Shown one piece after another: positions 1 to 7,160 of a stretch of DNA of 9,104 bases. The translations under genes and the position numbers were made by a program. The first letter of the stretch is position 1. The number at the start of each line of letters is the position of its first letter. The stretch lies in assembly GCA_041621405.1 (NCBI GenBank), contig JBFKAV010000136.1, forward strand, positions 1 through 9,104, in the 5' to 3' direction. This DNA comes from JBFKAV01 sp041621405 (GTDB lineage: Bacteria; Pseudomonadota; Alphaproteobacteria; Rhodobacterales; Rhodobacteraceae). Under the pieces are notes generated by a model. It saw only the letters and a list, made by a program, of their open reading frames with translations, ran no database searches and was not told the DNA's origin.

Positions 1-2829
1 GCGCTGGCGATGGCCATGGGCCACGTGATCCTGCGCGAGTTCCACCTCGACCGGCAGGCTGAGTATTTCGAGGAGTACTGCCGCAAGTATTCCGACATGC
101 CGATGCTGGTCCGGCTCGACGAGAAGGACGGCCGCCTCGTGCCCGGCCGGTTCCTGCGTGCCGAGGACCTCAAGGGCAAGCTCGGCGAGACCAACAACCC
201 CGAATGGAAGACGCTGGCGGTCGACGCCGCCACCGGCGACCTCGTTTCGCCCAATGGCTCGGTCGGCTACCGCTGGGGCGAGCAGGGCAAGTGGAACCTC
301 GAGGAGAAGGCCGGCGGCGCCGAGGCCAAGCTCCGGATGTCGCTCGTGCTCGAGGAGCACCGCGACGACGTGGTCGGCGTCGACTTCCCCTATTTCGGCG
401 GCGCCGCGACCGAGGCATTCACCACCGGCGACACAAGGCCCGATATCCTCACCCGCAACGTGCCCGCGAAACGCGTCAAGCTCGCCAAGGGCGAGGTCAT
501 GGTCGCCACCGTCTTCGACCTACTCTGCGCCAATTACGGGCTCGACCGCGGCCTCGGCGCCGACTGGGTGGCCAGGGGCTTCGACGCGGACGTCCCCGGC
601 ACGCCCGCCTGGGCCGAGAAGATCACCGGCGTCGCGGCCGAAAAGATCGTTCACGTCGCCCGCGAGTTCGCCACCAACGCCGAGAAGACCGAAGGCAAGT
701 CGATGGTCATCATCGGCGCCGCGATGAACCACTGGTTCCACATGGACATGAACTACCGGGGCGTCATCAACATGCTGGTGATGTGCGGCTGCGTGGGCCA
801 GTCGGGCGGCGGCTGGGCGCATTACGTCGGCCAGGAGAAGCTCCGTCCGCAGACCGGCTGGGCGCCGGTCGCCTTCGCGCTCGACTGGGGCCGCCCGCCC
901 CGGCAGATGAACTCCACCTCGTTCTGGTACGCCCATACCGACCAGTGGCGCTACGAGACGCTGACGTCGGGCGAGATCCTCTCGCCCACCGCACCCGAGG
1001 GTGACTGGGACATTAGCCTCATCGACTACAACATCCGCGCCGAGCGGATGGGCTGGCTGCCCTCCGCCCCGCAGCTGAAGACCAACCCCCTTGAGGTGGC
1101 GAAGGCCGCCAAGGCGGCGGGCAAGGAGATCGCGCCCTACGTCGCCGAGCAGCTGAAGTCGGGCGATCTGGAGATGTCCTGCCAGGACCCGGACGATCCG
1201 GCGAACTGGCCGCGGAACCTCTTCGTCTGGCGCTCGAACCTGCTCGGCTCCTCGGGCAAGGGCCACGAGTACTTCCTCAAGCACCTCCTCGGCACCGATC
1301 ACGGCGTCTTGGGGCGCGACCTCGGCGAGGAAGGGCGGCAGCTCCCGAAGGAGGCGAAGTGGCACGACGAGGCGCCACGCGGCAAGCTCGACCTTCTGAC
1401 CTGCATCGACTTCCGCATGAGCACGACGGCGGTCTATTCCGACATCGTGCTGCCGACGGCGAGCTGGTACGAGAAGAACGACCTCAACACCTCCGACATG
1501 CACCCCTTCATCCACCCGCTGCAGGCGGCGGTGGACCCGGCCTACGAGTCGAAGTCGGACTGGGAGATCTTCCGCGCCATCGCCCGCAAGTTCCAGGACG
1601 TGGCGCCGGAAGTGCTGGGCAAGGAGACCGACATCGTCGCCCTGCCGATCCTGCACGACACCCCGGCCGAGATCGCCCAGGACCAGGTCAAGGACTGGAG
1701 GAAGGGCGAATGCGACCTGATCCCCGGCAAGACCGCGCCCAACTTCGTCGCGGTCGAGCGCGACTACCCCGCGCTCTACGACCGATTCGTGGCGCTCGGC
1801 CCTCTGATGGACAAGGTCGGCAACGGCGGCAAGGGCATCGCCTGGAACACCGAGCACGAGGTCGAGGCGCTGCGCAAGCTCAACGGCGCCTGGGCGGACG
1901 GCCCGGCCAAGGGCTGCCCGAAGATGGAGACCGACATCGACGCCTGCGAGGCGGTGCTGATGCTGGCGCCCGAGACCAACGGCGAGGTTGCCGTCAAGGC
2001 CTGGGCCGCGCTCGGCAAGAACACCGGGCGCGACCACACCCACCTCGCGGTGCCGAAGGAGGACGAGAAGATCCGCTTCCGCGACATCGCCGCCCAGCCG
2101 AGGAAGATCATCTCTTCGCCGACCTGGTCGGGGCTCGAGAGCGAGAAGGTCTGCTACAACGCAGGCTATACCAACGTCCACGAACTGATCCCATGGCGCA
2201 CGCTCACGGGACGCCAGCAACTTTACCAGGATCATTTGTGGATGCGGGCGTTCGGGGAGGGTCTCATGTCCTACCGGCCGCCGGTCGATCTGAAGACGAT
2301 CACGGCCGAGATCAACCGCGACGCCCGCGACAACCAGCCCCACGTGGTGCTGAACTTCATCACCCCGCACCAGAAATGGGGCATCCACTCCACCTATTCC
2401 GACAACCTCCTGATGCTCACGCTCAACCGCGGCGGCCCGGTGATCTGGATCTCCGAGAATGACGCGAAGACGGCGGGCATCGTCGATAACGACTGGGTCG
2501 AGCTCTACAACGCCAACGGCGCGCTGACCGCGCGCGCGGTGGTCTCGCAGCGCATGAAGGACGGAACCACCTTCATGTACCACGCCCAGGAGAAGATCGT
2601 GAACACGCCGGGCTCGGAGATCACCGGCAAGCGGGGCGGCATCCACAACTCGGTCACCCGGGCGGTCCTGAAGCCCACTCACATGATCGGCGGCTACGCC
2701 CAGCAGTCCTGGGGCTTCAACTACTACGGAACCGTCGGCTCGAACCGCGACGAGTTCGTGATCGTCAGGAAGATGCGCAAGGTCGACTGGCTCGACCGGC
2801 CGGCAACCCAGAAGGAGGCCGCGGAATGA
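1..2829 (+). CDS. narG: Respiratory nitrate reductase alpha subunit NarG (5'-truncated by window edge)
   Basis: NarG is the catalytic subunit that reduces nitrate to nitrite on the cytoplasmic face of the membrane, with a Mo-bisMGD cofactor and an FS0 [4Fe-4S] cluster. The frame is open from base 1, so the ATG at 10 is internal. The 942 codons seen match the C-terminal three quarters of the roughly 1,250-residue family; about 300 N-terminal residues are missing, including the FS0 ligands and the Mo-binding Asp. Hallmarks visible are the AMGHVILREF stretch at the left edge, the cofactor-binding block around 751-858 (NYRGVINML, CGCVGQSGGGWAHYVGQEKL), WRSNLLGSSGKGHE near 1229-1270, TSDMHPFIHPL near 1489-1521, HQKWGIHSTYSDN near 2371-2406, and the C-terminal GTVGSNRDEF at 2728-2757. 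Similarity to E. coli NarG is recognisable along the whole length with no frameshift. The stop overlaps the narH start by four bases. A short run of unusual A/T-containing codons lies near 2208-2238. Confidence 0.98.
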   Translation, partial: ALAMAMGHVILREFHLDRQAEYFEEYCRKYSDMPMLVRLDEKDGRLVPGRFLRAEDLKGKLGETNNPEWKTLAVDAATGDLVSPNGSVGYRWGEQGKWNLEEKAGGAEAKLRMSLVLEEHRDDVVGVDFPYFGGAATEAFTTGDTRPDILTRNVPAKRVKLAKGEVMVATVFDLLCANYGLDRGLGADWVARGFDADVPGTPAWAEKITGVAAEKIVHVAREFATNAEKTEGKSMVIIGAAMNHWFHMDMNYRGVINMLVMCGCVGQSGGGWAHYVGQEKLRPQTGWAPVAFALDWGRPPRQMNSTSFWYAHTDQWRYETLTSGEILSPTAPEGDWDISLIDYNIRAERMGWLPSAPQLKTNPLEVAKAAKAAGKEIAPYVAEQLKSGDLEMSCQDPDDPANWPRNLFVWRSNLLGSSGKGHEYFLKHLLGTDHGVLGRDLGEEGRQLPKEAKWHDEAPRGKLDLLTCIDFRMSTTAVYSDIVLPTASWYEKNDLNTSDMHPFIHPLQAAVDPAYESKSDWEIFRAIARKFQDVAPEVLGKETDIVALPILHDTPAEIAQDQVKDWRKGECDLIPGKTAPNFVAVERDYPALYDRFVALGPLMDKVGNGGKGIAWNTEHEVEALRKLNGAWADGPAKGCPKMETDIDACEAVLMLAPETNGEVAVKAWAALGKNTGRDHTHLAVPKEDEKIRFRDIAAQPRKIISSPTWSGLESEKVCYNAGYTNVHELIPWRTLTGRQQLYQDHLWMRAFGEGLMSYRPPVDLKTITAEINRDARDNQPHVVLNFITPHQKWGIHSTYSDNLLMLTLNRGGPVIWISENDAKTAGIVDNDWVELYNANGALTARAVVSQRMKDGTTFMYHAQEKIVNTPGSEITGKRGGIHNSVTRAVLKPTHMIGGYAQQSWGFNYYGTVGSNRDEFVIVRKMRKVDWLDRPATQKEAAE

Positions 2830-4346
2830 GAGTGCGCGCGCAAATCGGCAAGGTGCTGAACCTCGACAAATGCATCGGCTGTCACACCTGTTCGGTCACC
2901 TGCAAGAACGTCTGGACCAGCCGCGAGGGCGTCGAATACGCCTGGTTCAACAACGTCGAGACCAAGCCGGGCACCGGCTATCCGACCGACTGGGAGAACC
3001 AGAAGCGCTGGAACGGTGGCTGGGAACGCTCCGCGTCGGGCCAGATCCATCCCAAGCAGGGCAGCAAGTGGCGGATCCTGGCGAACATCTTCGGCAATCC
3101 CGACCTGCCGGAGATCGACGACTACTACGAGCCCTTCGACTTCGACTACGACCACCTGAAATCGGCTCCCGAGATGGAGGCCTTCCCGACGGCGCGGCCG
3201 CGCTCGGCGATTTCCGGCGAGCGGATGGAGAAGATCGAGAAGGGCCCGAACTGGGAGGAGATCCTCGGCGGAGAGTTCTCCAAGCGCGGCCAGGACTACA
3301 ACTTCGAGGGCGTGCAGAAGGAGATCTACGGGGAATACGAGAACACCTTCATGATGTATCTCCCCCGGCTCTGCGAGCACTGCCTGAACCCGGCCTGCGC
3401 CGCCTCCTGCCCCTCCGGCGCGATCTACAAGCGCGAGGAGGACGGCATCGTCCTCATCGACCAGGAGAAGTGCCGCGGCTGGCGGATGTGCGTCTCGGGC
3501 TGCCCCTACAAGAAGATCTACTACAACTGGTCCACGGGTAAGTCGGAGAAGTGCACCTTCTGCTACCCGCGGATCGAGAGCGGCAACCCCACCGTCTGCT
3601 CGGAAACCTGCGTCGGCCGCATCCGCTATCTCGGCGTGATGCTCTACGACGCCGACAAGATCGAGGCGGCGGCGAGCGTCGAGAAGGTGACCGACCTCTA
3701 CGACGCCCAGCTCGACGTGTTCCTCGACCCGCACGACCCGGTGGTGATCGAGACCGCCCGCGCCGACGGCATCCCCGACGACTGGATCCGGGCGGCGCAG
3801 GAAAGCCCGGTGTGGAAGATGGCGATGGAGTGGAAGGTGGCCTTCCCGCTGCATCCAGAATACCGCACCCTGCCGATGGTCTGGTACATCCCGCCGCTCT
3901 CGCCGATCCAGAACGCCGCCGAGACGGGCAAGATCGGCACCGACGGCGCGATGCCCGACGTCAAGAGCCTGCGGATCCCGGTGCGCTACCTCGCCAACAT
4001 GCTGACCGCGGGCGACGAGGCGCCGGTGGTGCAGGCCTTGGAGCGGATGCTGGCGATGCGCGCCTACATGCGCGCCAAGTCGATCGAGGGCGTCGAGGAC
4101 GAAGGCATCGCCGCCCGCGCCGGCCTCTCCGGCCGGGTGATCGAGGACATGTACCGGATCATGGCGCTCGCCGATTACGAGGACCGTTTCGTGATCCCCA
4201 CCAGTCACCGCGAGCAGGTCGAGGAAGCCTACGACCTGCGCGGCGGCTGCGGCTTCACCGACGGCAACGCCTGCTCGACCGGGATCAGCGAAGGCTCGCT
4301 GTTCGGCGGCAAGAAGCGGCCCCTGAAGATGCCGGAGGCGATGTGA
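2826..4346 (+). CDS. narH: Respiratory nitrate reductase beta subunit NarH
   Basis: NarH carries electrons from the NarI hemes to NarG through one [3Fe-4S] and three [4Fe-4S] clusters. It is 506 residues, against 512 in E. coli, and appears complete. Four cysteine groups are visible: C16/C19/C22/C26, C183/C186/C191/C195, C216/C222/C226 with Trp219 in place of a cysteine (CRGWRMC), and C243/C246/C258/C262. The Trp substitution is the known family signature of the [3Fe-4S] site. The N-terminus (KCIGCHTCSVTCKNVWTSRE) and the middle (LCEHCLNPAC, HPEYRTLPMVWY) are almost identical to the E. coli protein as I recall it. The ATG overlaps the narG stop (ATGA) and has an AAGGAGG site at 2812-2818, seven bases upstream. 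The tight coupling suits 1:1 production with NarG. The C-terminal tail after GCGFTDGNAC is divergent, as is usual in this family. Confidence 0.98.
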   Translation: MRVRAQIGKVLNLDKCIGCHTCSVTCKNVWTSREGVEYAWFNNVETKPGTGYPTDWENQKRWNGGWERSASGQIHPKQGSKWRILANIFGNPDLPEIDDYYEPFDFDYDHLKSAPEMEAFPTARPRSAISGERMEKIEKGPNWEEILGGEFSKRGQDYNFEGVQKEIYGEYENTFMMYLPRLCEHCLNPACAASCPSGAIYKREEDGIVLIDQEKCRGWRMCVSGCPYKKIYYNWSTGKSEKCTFCYPRIESGNPTVCSETCVGRIRYLGVMLYDADKIEAAASVEKVTDLYDAQLDVFLDPHDPVVIETARADGIPDDWIRAAQESPVWKMAMEWKVAFPLHPEYRTLPMVWYIPPLSPIQNAAETGKIGTDGAMPDVKSLRIPVRYLANMLTAGDEAPVVQALERMLAMRAYMRAKSIEGVEDEGIAARAGLSGRVIEDMYRIMALADYEDRFVIPTSHREQVEEAYDLRGGCGFTDGNACSTGISEGSLFGGKKRPLKMPEAM

Positions 4347-5047
4347 TGGACCTGACGCTGAAATCGCTCTCGGTGCTGCTGAGCTACCCAAGCACCGAGC
4401 TGAAGGCGGCGCTGCCCGAGATCGGCGCGGCGCTCGACGCCGACCGCCGCCTCTCGCGCCGCCTGCGCGAAGGCCTGCGCCAGCTCCTCGCCACGCTCGA
4501 GGACGGCGACATCTACGACCTCGAGGAGCGCTACACGGCGCTCTTCGACCGCTCGCGGACGCTGTCGCTGAACCTCTTCGAGCACGTCCACGGCGAAAGC
4601 CGGGCGCGCGGCGGAGCGATGGTCTCGCTTCTGGAGACCTACCGGGCGGCGGGCTTCGAGCCGGCCACATCGGAGCTTCCCGACCACTTGCCGATGCTGC
4701 TCGAGTTCCTCGCCACGCGCCCCGCGCGCGAGGCGAAGGAGTCCCTGGCCGACGCGGCCCACATCCTCGAGGCGCTGCACACCAGGCTGGTGCGGCGCGA
4801 GAGCCCCTATGCCGCCGCCTTGGCCGCGCTCTCGGCGCTCGCCGGCGCCAAGCCCGACGCCGAGGCGCTGGCCGAACTGCTCGAGGCGCCCGACGATGAC
4901 CCGGCCGACCTCGAGGCGCTCGACCGAGTCTGGGAGGAGGCCGAGGTCCGCTTCGCCCCGGACCCGAACCAGGGCTGCCCTCAGGTGCGCGACATCCTCG
5001 CGCGCATGGATCCCCCCTCCACCGCGCCCAGCCGCGCGGCCGAGTAA
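4346..5047 (+). CDS. narJ: Nitrate reductase molybdenum cofactor assembly chaperone NarJ
   Basis: NarJ is a dedicated cytoplasmic chaperone that binds NarG, promotes cofactor insertion and delays docking of NarGH onto NarI until the enzyme is mature; it is not part of the final complex. The product is 233 residues, against 236 in E. coli, mostly helical, of the NarJ/TorD-type fold. The family signature LSLNLFEHVHGESRARG lies around residues 73-89, followed by the conserved LPDHLPMLLEFLA segment near residues 110-122. The frame extends far upstream through narH, but the ATG at 4346 is the right start: it overlaps the narH TGA by one base (TGATG), has GGAGG at 4334-4338, and the protein from there aligns with NarJ from its first residues (SLSVLLSYPS). 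The C-terminal tail is rich in Pro, Ser and Ala and looks unstructured. Position between narH and narI is the standard order. Confidence 0.96.
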   Translation: MDLTLKSLSVLLSYPSTELKAALPEIGAALDADRRLSRRLREGLRQLLATLEDGDIYDLEERYTALFDRSRTLSLNLFEHVHGESRARGGAMVSLLETYRAAGFEPATSELPDHLPMLLEFLATRPAREAKESLADAAHILEALHTRLVRRESPYAAALAALSALAGAKPDAEALAELLEAPDDDPADLEALDRVWEEAEVRFAPDPNQGCPQVRDILARMDPPSTAPSRAAE

Positions 5048-5059
5048 CGGAGGCACGAG

Positions 5060-5788
5060 ATGAACAACTTCGTCTTCGGCATCTACCCCTACATCGCGCT
5101 CGCCGTGATGATCCTGGGCTCGATCGCCCGCTACGAGCGCGACCCCTTCACCTGGAAGAGCTCGTCCTCGCAGTTCCTCAGGCGGCGGCAGCTGATCATC
5201 GGCTCAGTCCTGTTCCACGTCGGCGTGCTGGTGATCTTCTTCGGCCACCTGATCGGGCTGCTCACCCCGATTGCCTTCTTCGACGCCATCGGCATAAGCC
5301 ACGGCGCCAAGCAGCTCCTGGCCATCGTCGTCGGCGGCATCGCCGGCGTCATGGCGCTGGCGGGCGGGGTGATTCTGTTCCACCGCCGCTGGACCGACCC
5401 GCGCATCCGCCGCACCTCGAGCGTCGCCGACATCGCCGTGCTGGCGCTCCTGATCGCACAGCTCGTGCTCGGGCTCGGCACCATCGTCGTCTCGGCCCAG
5501 CACCTCGACGGCGAGGAGATGGTGCGCTTCATGACCTGGGCGCAGATGATCTTCACCTTCCAGGGCGGCGCGGCCGACTACGTGGCCGACGCGGCGCCCG
5601 TGTTCAAGGCGCACCTGTTCCTCGGGCTGACGATCTTCCTGGTCTTCCCCTTCACCCGGCTGGTGCACATGCTCTCGGTGCCGATCCGCTACCTCTGGCG
5701 CCCGGGCTACCAGATCGTGCGCTCGCGCCGCTCGGCGCAGCTGCCGGCCCGCGGAGCGGCGACCCGGCCCGCCAAACCCGCGGAGTAG
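5060..5788 (+). CDS. narI: Respiratory nitrate reductase gamma subunit NarI (cytochrome b)
   Basis: NarI is the membrane anchor that oxidises quinol on the periplasmic side and passes electrons through two b hemes to NarH. The 242 residues contain five hydrophobic segments, at roughly 5-23, 46-68, 84-107, 122-145 and 182-203. The four heme-ligand histidines expected from E. coli NarI (56, 66, 187, 205) are found at H53, H63, H185 and H203. Other family motifs are FGIYPYIA at the N-terminus, SAQHLDGEEM near residue 145, and PFTRLVHMLSVPIRYL near 197-212. The start has GGAGG at 5049-5053, six bases from the ATG. It follows narJ after 12 bases. The protein carries a C-terminal cytoplasmic extension of about 15-20 residues rich in Arg, Ala and Pro (after QIVRSRR) compared with the 225-residue E. 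coli protein; this is probably a flexible tail. Confidence 0.97.
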   Translation: MNNFVFGIYPYIALAVMILGSIARYERDPFTWKSSSSQFLRRRQLIIGSVLFHVGVLVIFFGHLIGLLTPIAFFDAIGISHGAKQLLAIVVGGIAGVMALAGGVILFHRRWTDPRIRRTSSVADIAVLALLIAQLVLGLGTIVVSAQHLDGEEMVRFMTWAQMIFTFQGGAADYVADAAPVFKAHLFLGLTIFLVFPFTRLVHMLSVPIRYLWRPGYQIVRSRRSAQLPARGAATRPAKPAE

Positions 5789-5795
5789 CCCGGCG

Positions 5796-6605
5796 ATGGC
5801 CCCGCTTTTCCCCAAGGTCCGCGTCAACGGCGAACTGATTCCGGCCAGCGCCATCGCCGCCGAGGCGCAGATGCATCCCGCGCCCAAAGGCAAGCCGGGC
5901 CTGGCCTGGCGCGCCGCCGCGCGGGCGCTGGCGGTGCGCGCGCTCCTTCTGCAGGAGGCCCGCGCCCGCGGCCTCGCCCCCGCGCCGCGCGATCTAGGCG
6001 AGGGGCGGCGCGAGACGCCCGAGGAGGCGCTGATCCGCGGCCTGCTCGACGCCGAGGTCGAGGCCGAAGCGCCCGGCGAGGCCGAGATCCGTGCCGAGTG
6101 GGAACGCGACCCGGCGCGGTTCGCCTCGCCGCCGCTCTGGGAGGCCTCGCATATCCTCGTCGCAGCCGATCCGCGCGATGCCGAGGGCTTCCGCGCGGCC
6201 GAGGCCCGCGCCCGAGGCCTCGTCGAGGCTGCGCAGGCCGACCCGGCCGGCTTCGCCCGGCTCGCCCGGAGGGAGAGCGACTGCCCCTCCAAGGCCAACG
6301 GCGGCGCGCTGGGACAACTCTCGCCGGGCGACTCTGTTCCCGAGTTCGAGGCCGCGCTCAGCCGCCTCGACGAGGGCGGGATCACACCCGAGCCTGTCGC
6401 CACTCGCCACGGCTGGCACGTGATCCGCCTTGACGCGCTCGCGTCGCCCCGGCCTCTGCCGTACGCGGCAGCCCGCCCGCGCGTCGCGGACGCGCTCCAG
6501 CGCATGGCCTGGGCGCGCTCCGCCCGGGCTTTCCTCGCCCGCCTTGCCGCCGGCGCCGAGATCGAGGGCGTCGACTTCGCCGCCCCGGAGGTCGCCGCAC
6601 CGTGA
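5796..6605 (+). CDS. Parvulin-type peptidyl-prolyl isomerase (PpiC/NifM-like), nar-operon associated
   Basis: This is predicted to catalyse cis-trans isomerisation of X-Pro bonds and act as a folding helper. Of 269 residues, about 1-110 form a helical, Ala/Arg-rich domain resembling the NifM N-terminal region (HPAPKGKPGLAWRAAARAL, LLLQEARARGL). Residues about 113-213 form the rotamase domain: SHILV with H119, FARLARRESDCPSKANGG with C163, GQLSPGDSVPEFE, and HGWHVIRLD with H205 and H208. No signal peptide or membrane segment is seen, so it should be cytoplasmic, unlike SurA, PrsA or PpiD. A PpiC-type gene follows narI in other bacteria too, for example Pseudomonas aeruginosa as I recall, which suggests a role in maturing the nitrate reductase. 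NifM does this for the nitrogenase iron protein. The start is seven bases after narI, with only a weak GGAG at 5782-5785. Its actual client is unknown. Confidence 0.9.
   Translation: MAPLFPKVRVNGELIPASAIAAEAQMHPAPKGKPGLAWRAAARALAVRALLLQEARARGLAPAPRDLGEGRRETPEEALIRGLLDAEVEAEAPGEAEIRAEWERDPARFASPPLWEASHILVAADPRDAEGFRAAEARARGLVEAAQADPAGFARLARRESDCPSKANGGALGQLSPGDSVPEFEAALSRLDEGGITPEPVATRHGWHVIRLDALASPRPLPYAAARPRVADALQRMAWARSARAFLARLAAGAEIEGVDFAAPEVAAP
6587..6592 (+). promoter_or_regulatory. Ribosome binding site for the GTG-started hemerythrin gene
   Basis: GGAGGT lies nine bases before the GTG at 6602, inside the end of the parvulin gene. It supports the non-ATG start and translational coupling through the GTGA overlap. 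Confidence 0.65.
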
Positions 6606-7159
6606 GCCGGGCCGCCGAAGTGCCGGAACCGGGTGGCGCTGGCGCCGCCGCCGACGGCGTACCGGCCAACCCGCTCGACCTCCTGGCCGCCAACCACTGG
6701 CGCCGGCGAGAGGCGTCGCGGCTCCTGGCCGAGACCGCCGCCGCCAAGCGGCCCGATCGCGGTTCGCTGCGACGGCTCCGCGACTGGCTCCGCGACGAGT
6801 TGCCGGCGCACGTCGCCGACGAGGAGGAGGACCTGTTTCCGCTACTCCGCACCCGCGCCGCGCCCGAAGACGAGATCGGCCCCACCCTCGAGGCGCTGTC
6901 GCGCGACCGCCACGCCGCCGAAACCGGCATCGCCGCGGCGCTCGAGGCGATCGAACGACTGCTCGCCGCACCCGACCGCCTCGCGCCGGAGGAGCGCGCA
7001 CGCCTCGCCGATCTGGCCGAGACCGAGCGCCGCCACCTGATCGTCGAGAACGCGATCATCCTGCCGCTCGCCCGCGTGCGGCTCATGCCGGAGGACCTCG
7101 AAGGCATGGGCCGGCGGATGCTGGAGCGCCGTGGTCGCGGCCAGGCCCTTGGAGAGTGA
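6602..7159 (+). CDS. Hemerythrin HHE cation-binding domain protein, GTG start
   Basis: A 185-residue cytoplasmic protein with one hemerythrin-like four-helix bundle expected to hold a di-iron site. Candidate ligands occur in family order: H32 (ANHWRRRE), H70 and E74 (LPAHVADEEEDLFPLL), H104 (DRHAAE), and H145 and E149 (RRHLIVENAIILPLA). This set of four His and two Glu, with two HxxxE pairs, has similar order and spacing to the di-iron ligands I recall for the Fe-S repair protein YtfE/RIC. The YtfE N-terminal ScdA domain is absent; residues 1-22 are instead a Gly/Ala/Pro-rich tail. Possible roles are O2 or NO binding, or helping repair iron centres damaged by reactive nitrogen species. The sequence cannot decide between these. 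The GTG start overlaps the preceding TGA (GTGA) and has GGAGGT at 6587-6592. No other start close by fits the N-terminus as well. Confidence 0.87.
   Translation: MSRAAEVPEPGGAGAAADGVPANPLDLLAANHWRRREASRLLAETAAAKRPDRGSLRRLRDWLRDELPAHVADEEEDLFPLLRTRAAPEDEIGPTLEALSRDRHAAETGIAAALEAIERLLAAPDRLAPEERARLADLAETERRHLIVENAIILPLARVRLMPEDLEGMGRRMLERRGRGQALGE
7151..7156 (+). promoter_or_regulatory. Ribosome binding site deciding the carbonic anhydrase start
   Basis: GGAGAG lies four bases before the ATG at 7161, within the last codons of the hemerythrin gene. The alternative GTG at 7131 has only a GGAG at 7123-7126 and gives a ten-residue extension not matched in Can. Confidence 0.6.
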
Positions 7160-7160
7160 G

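Noticed and set aside
10..12. ATG at base 10 as the narG start
   Set aside because: The frame is open to base 1 and the protein there aligns about 300 residues into NarG, so this is an internal methionine and the gene is cut by the window edge.
2527..2540. 14-base perfect palindrome of alternating C and G in narG, possible Z-DNA or operator
   Set aside because: It encodes a conserved TARAV stretch with ordinary high-GC codons, and short CG palindromes are expected by chance here.
520..2682. 720-codon open frame on the minus strand opposite narG
   Set aside because: It is exactly antisense to a strongly conserved gene, has no recognisable domain, and long antisense frames are expected where third positions are nearly all G or C.
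3477..3504. Apparent missing cysteine in the third NarH cluster group
   Set aside because: The Trp at residue 219 is the normal family substitution that gives the [3Fe-4S] cluster, so it is not a defect.
4120..4136. CCGGCC/GGCCGG hairpin inside narH
   Set aside because: It is a short GC stem within a coding region, has no T run, and is not near a gene boundary.
2724..4670. 648-codon minus-strand open frame opposite narH and narJ
   Set aside because: It spans two well-supported genes, is low-complexity (Arg, Ala, Gly, Val, His, Asp), and shows no family motif.
5204..6811. 535-codon minus-strand open frame opposite narI and the parvulin gene
   Set aside because: It crosses real gene boundaries and is dominated by Arg, Ala, Ser and Gly, typical of a GC-driven shadow frame.
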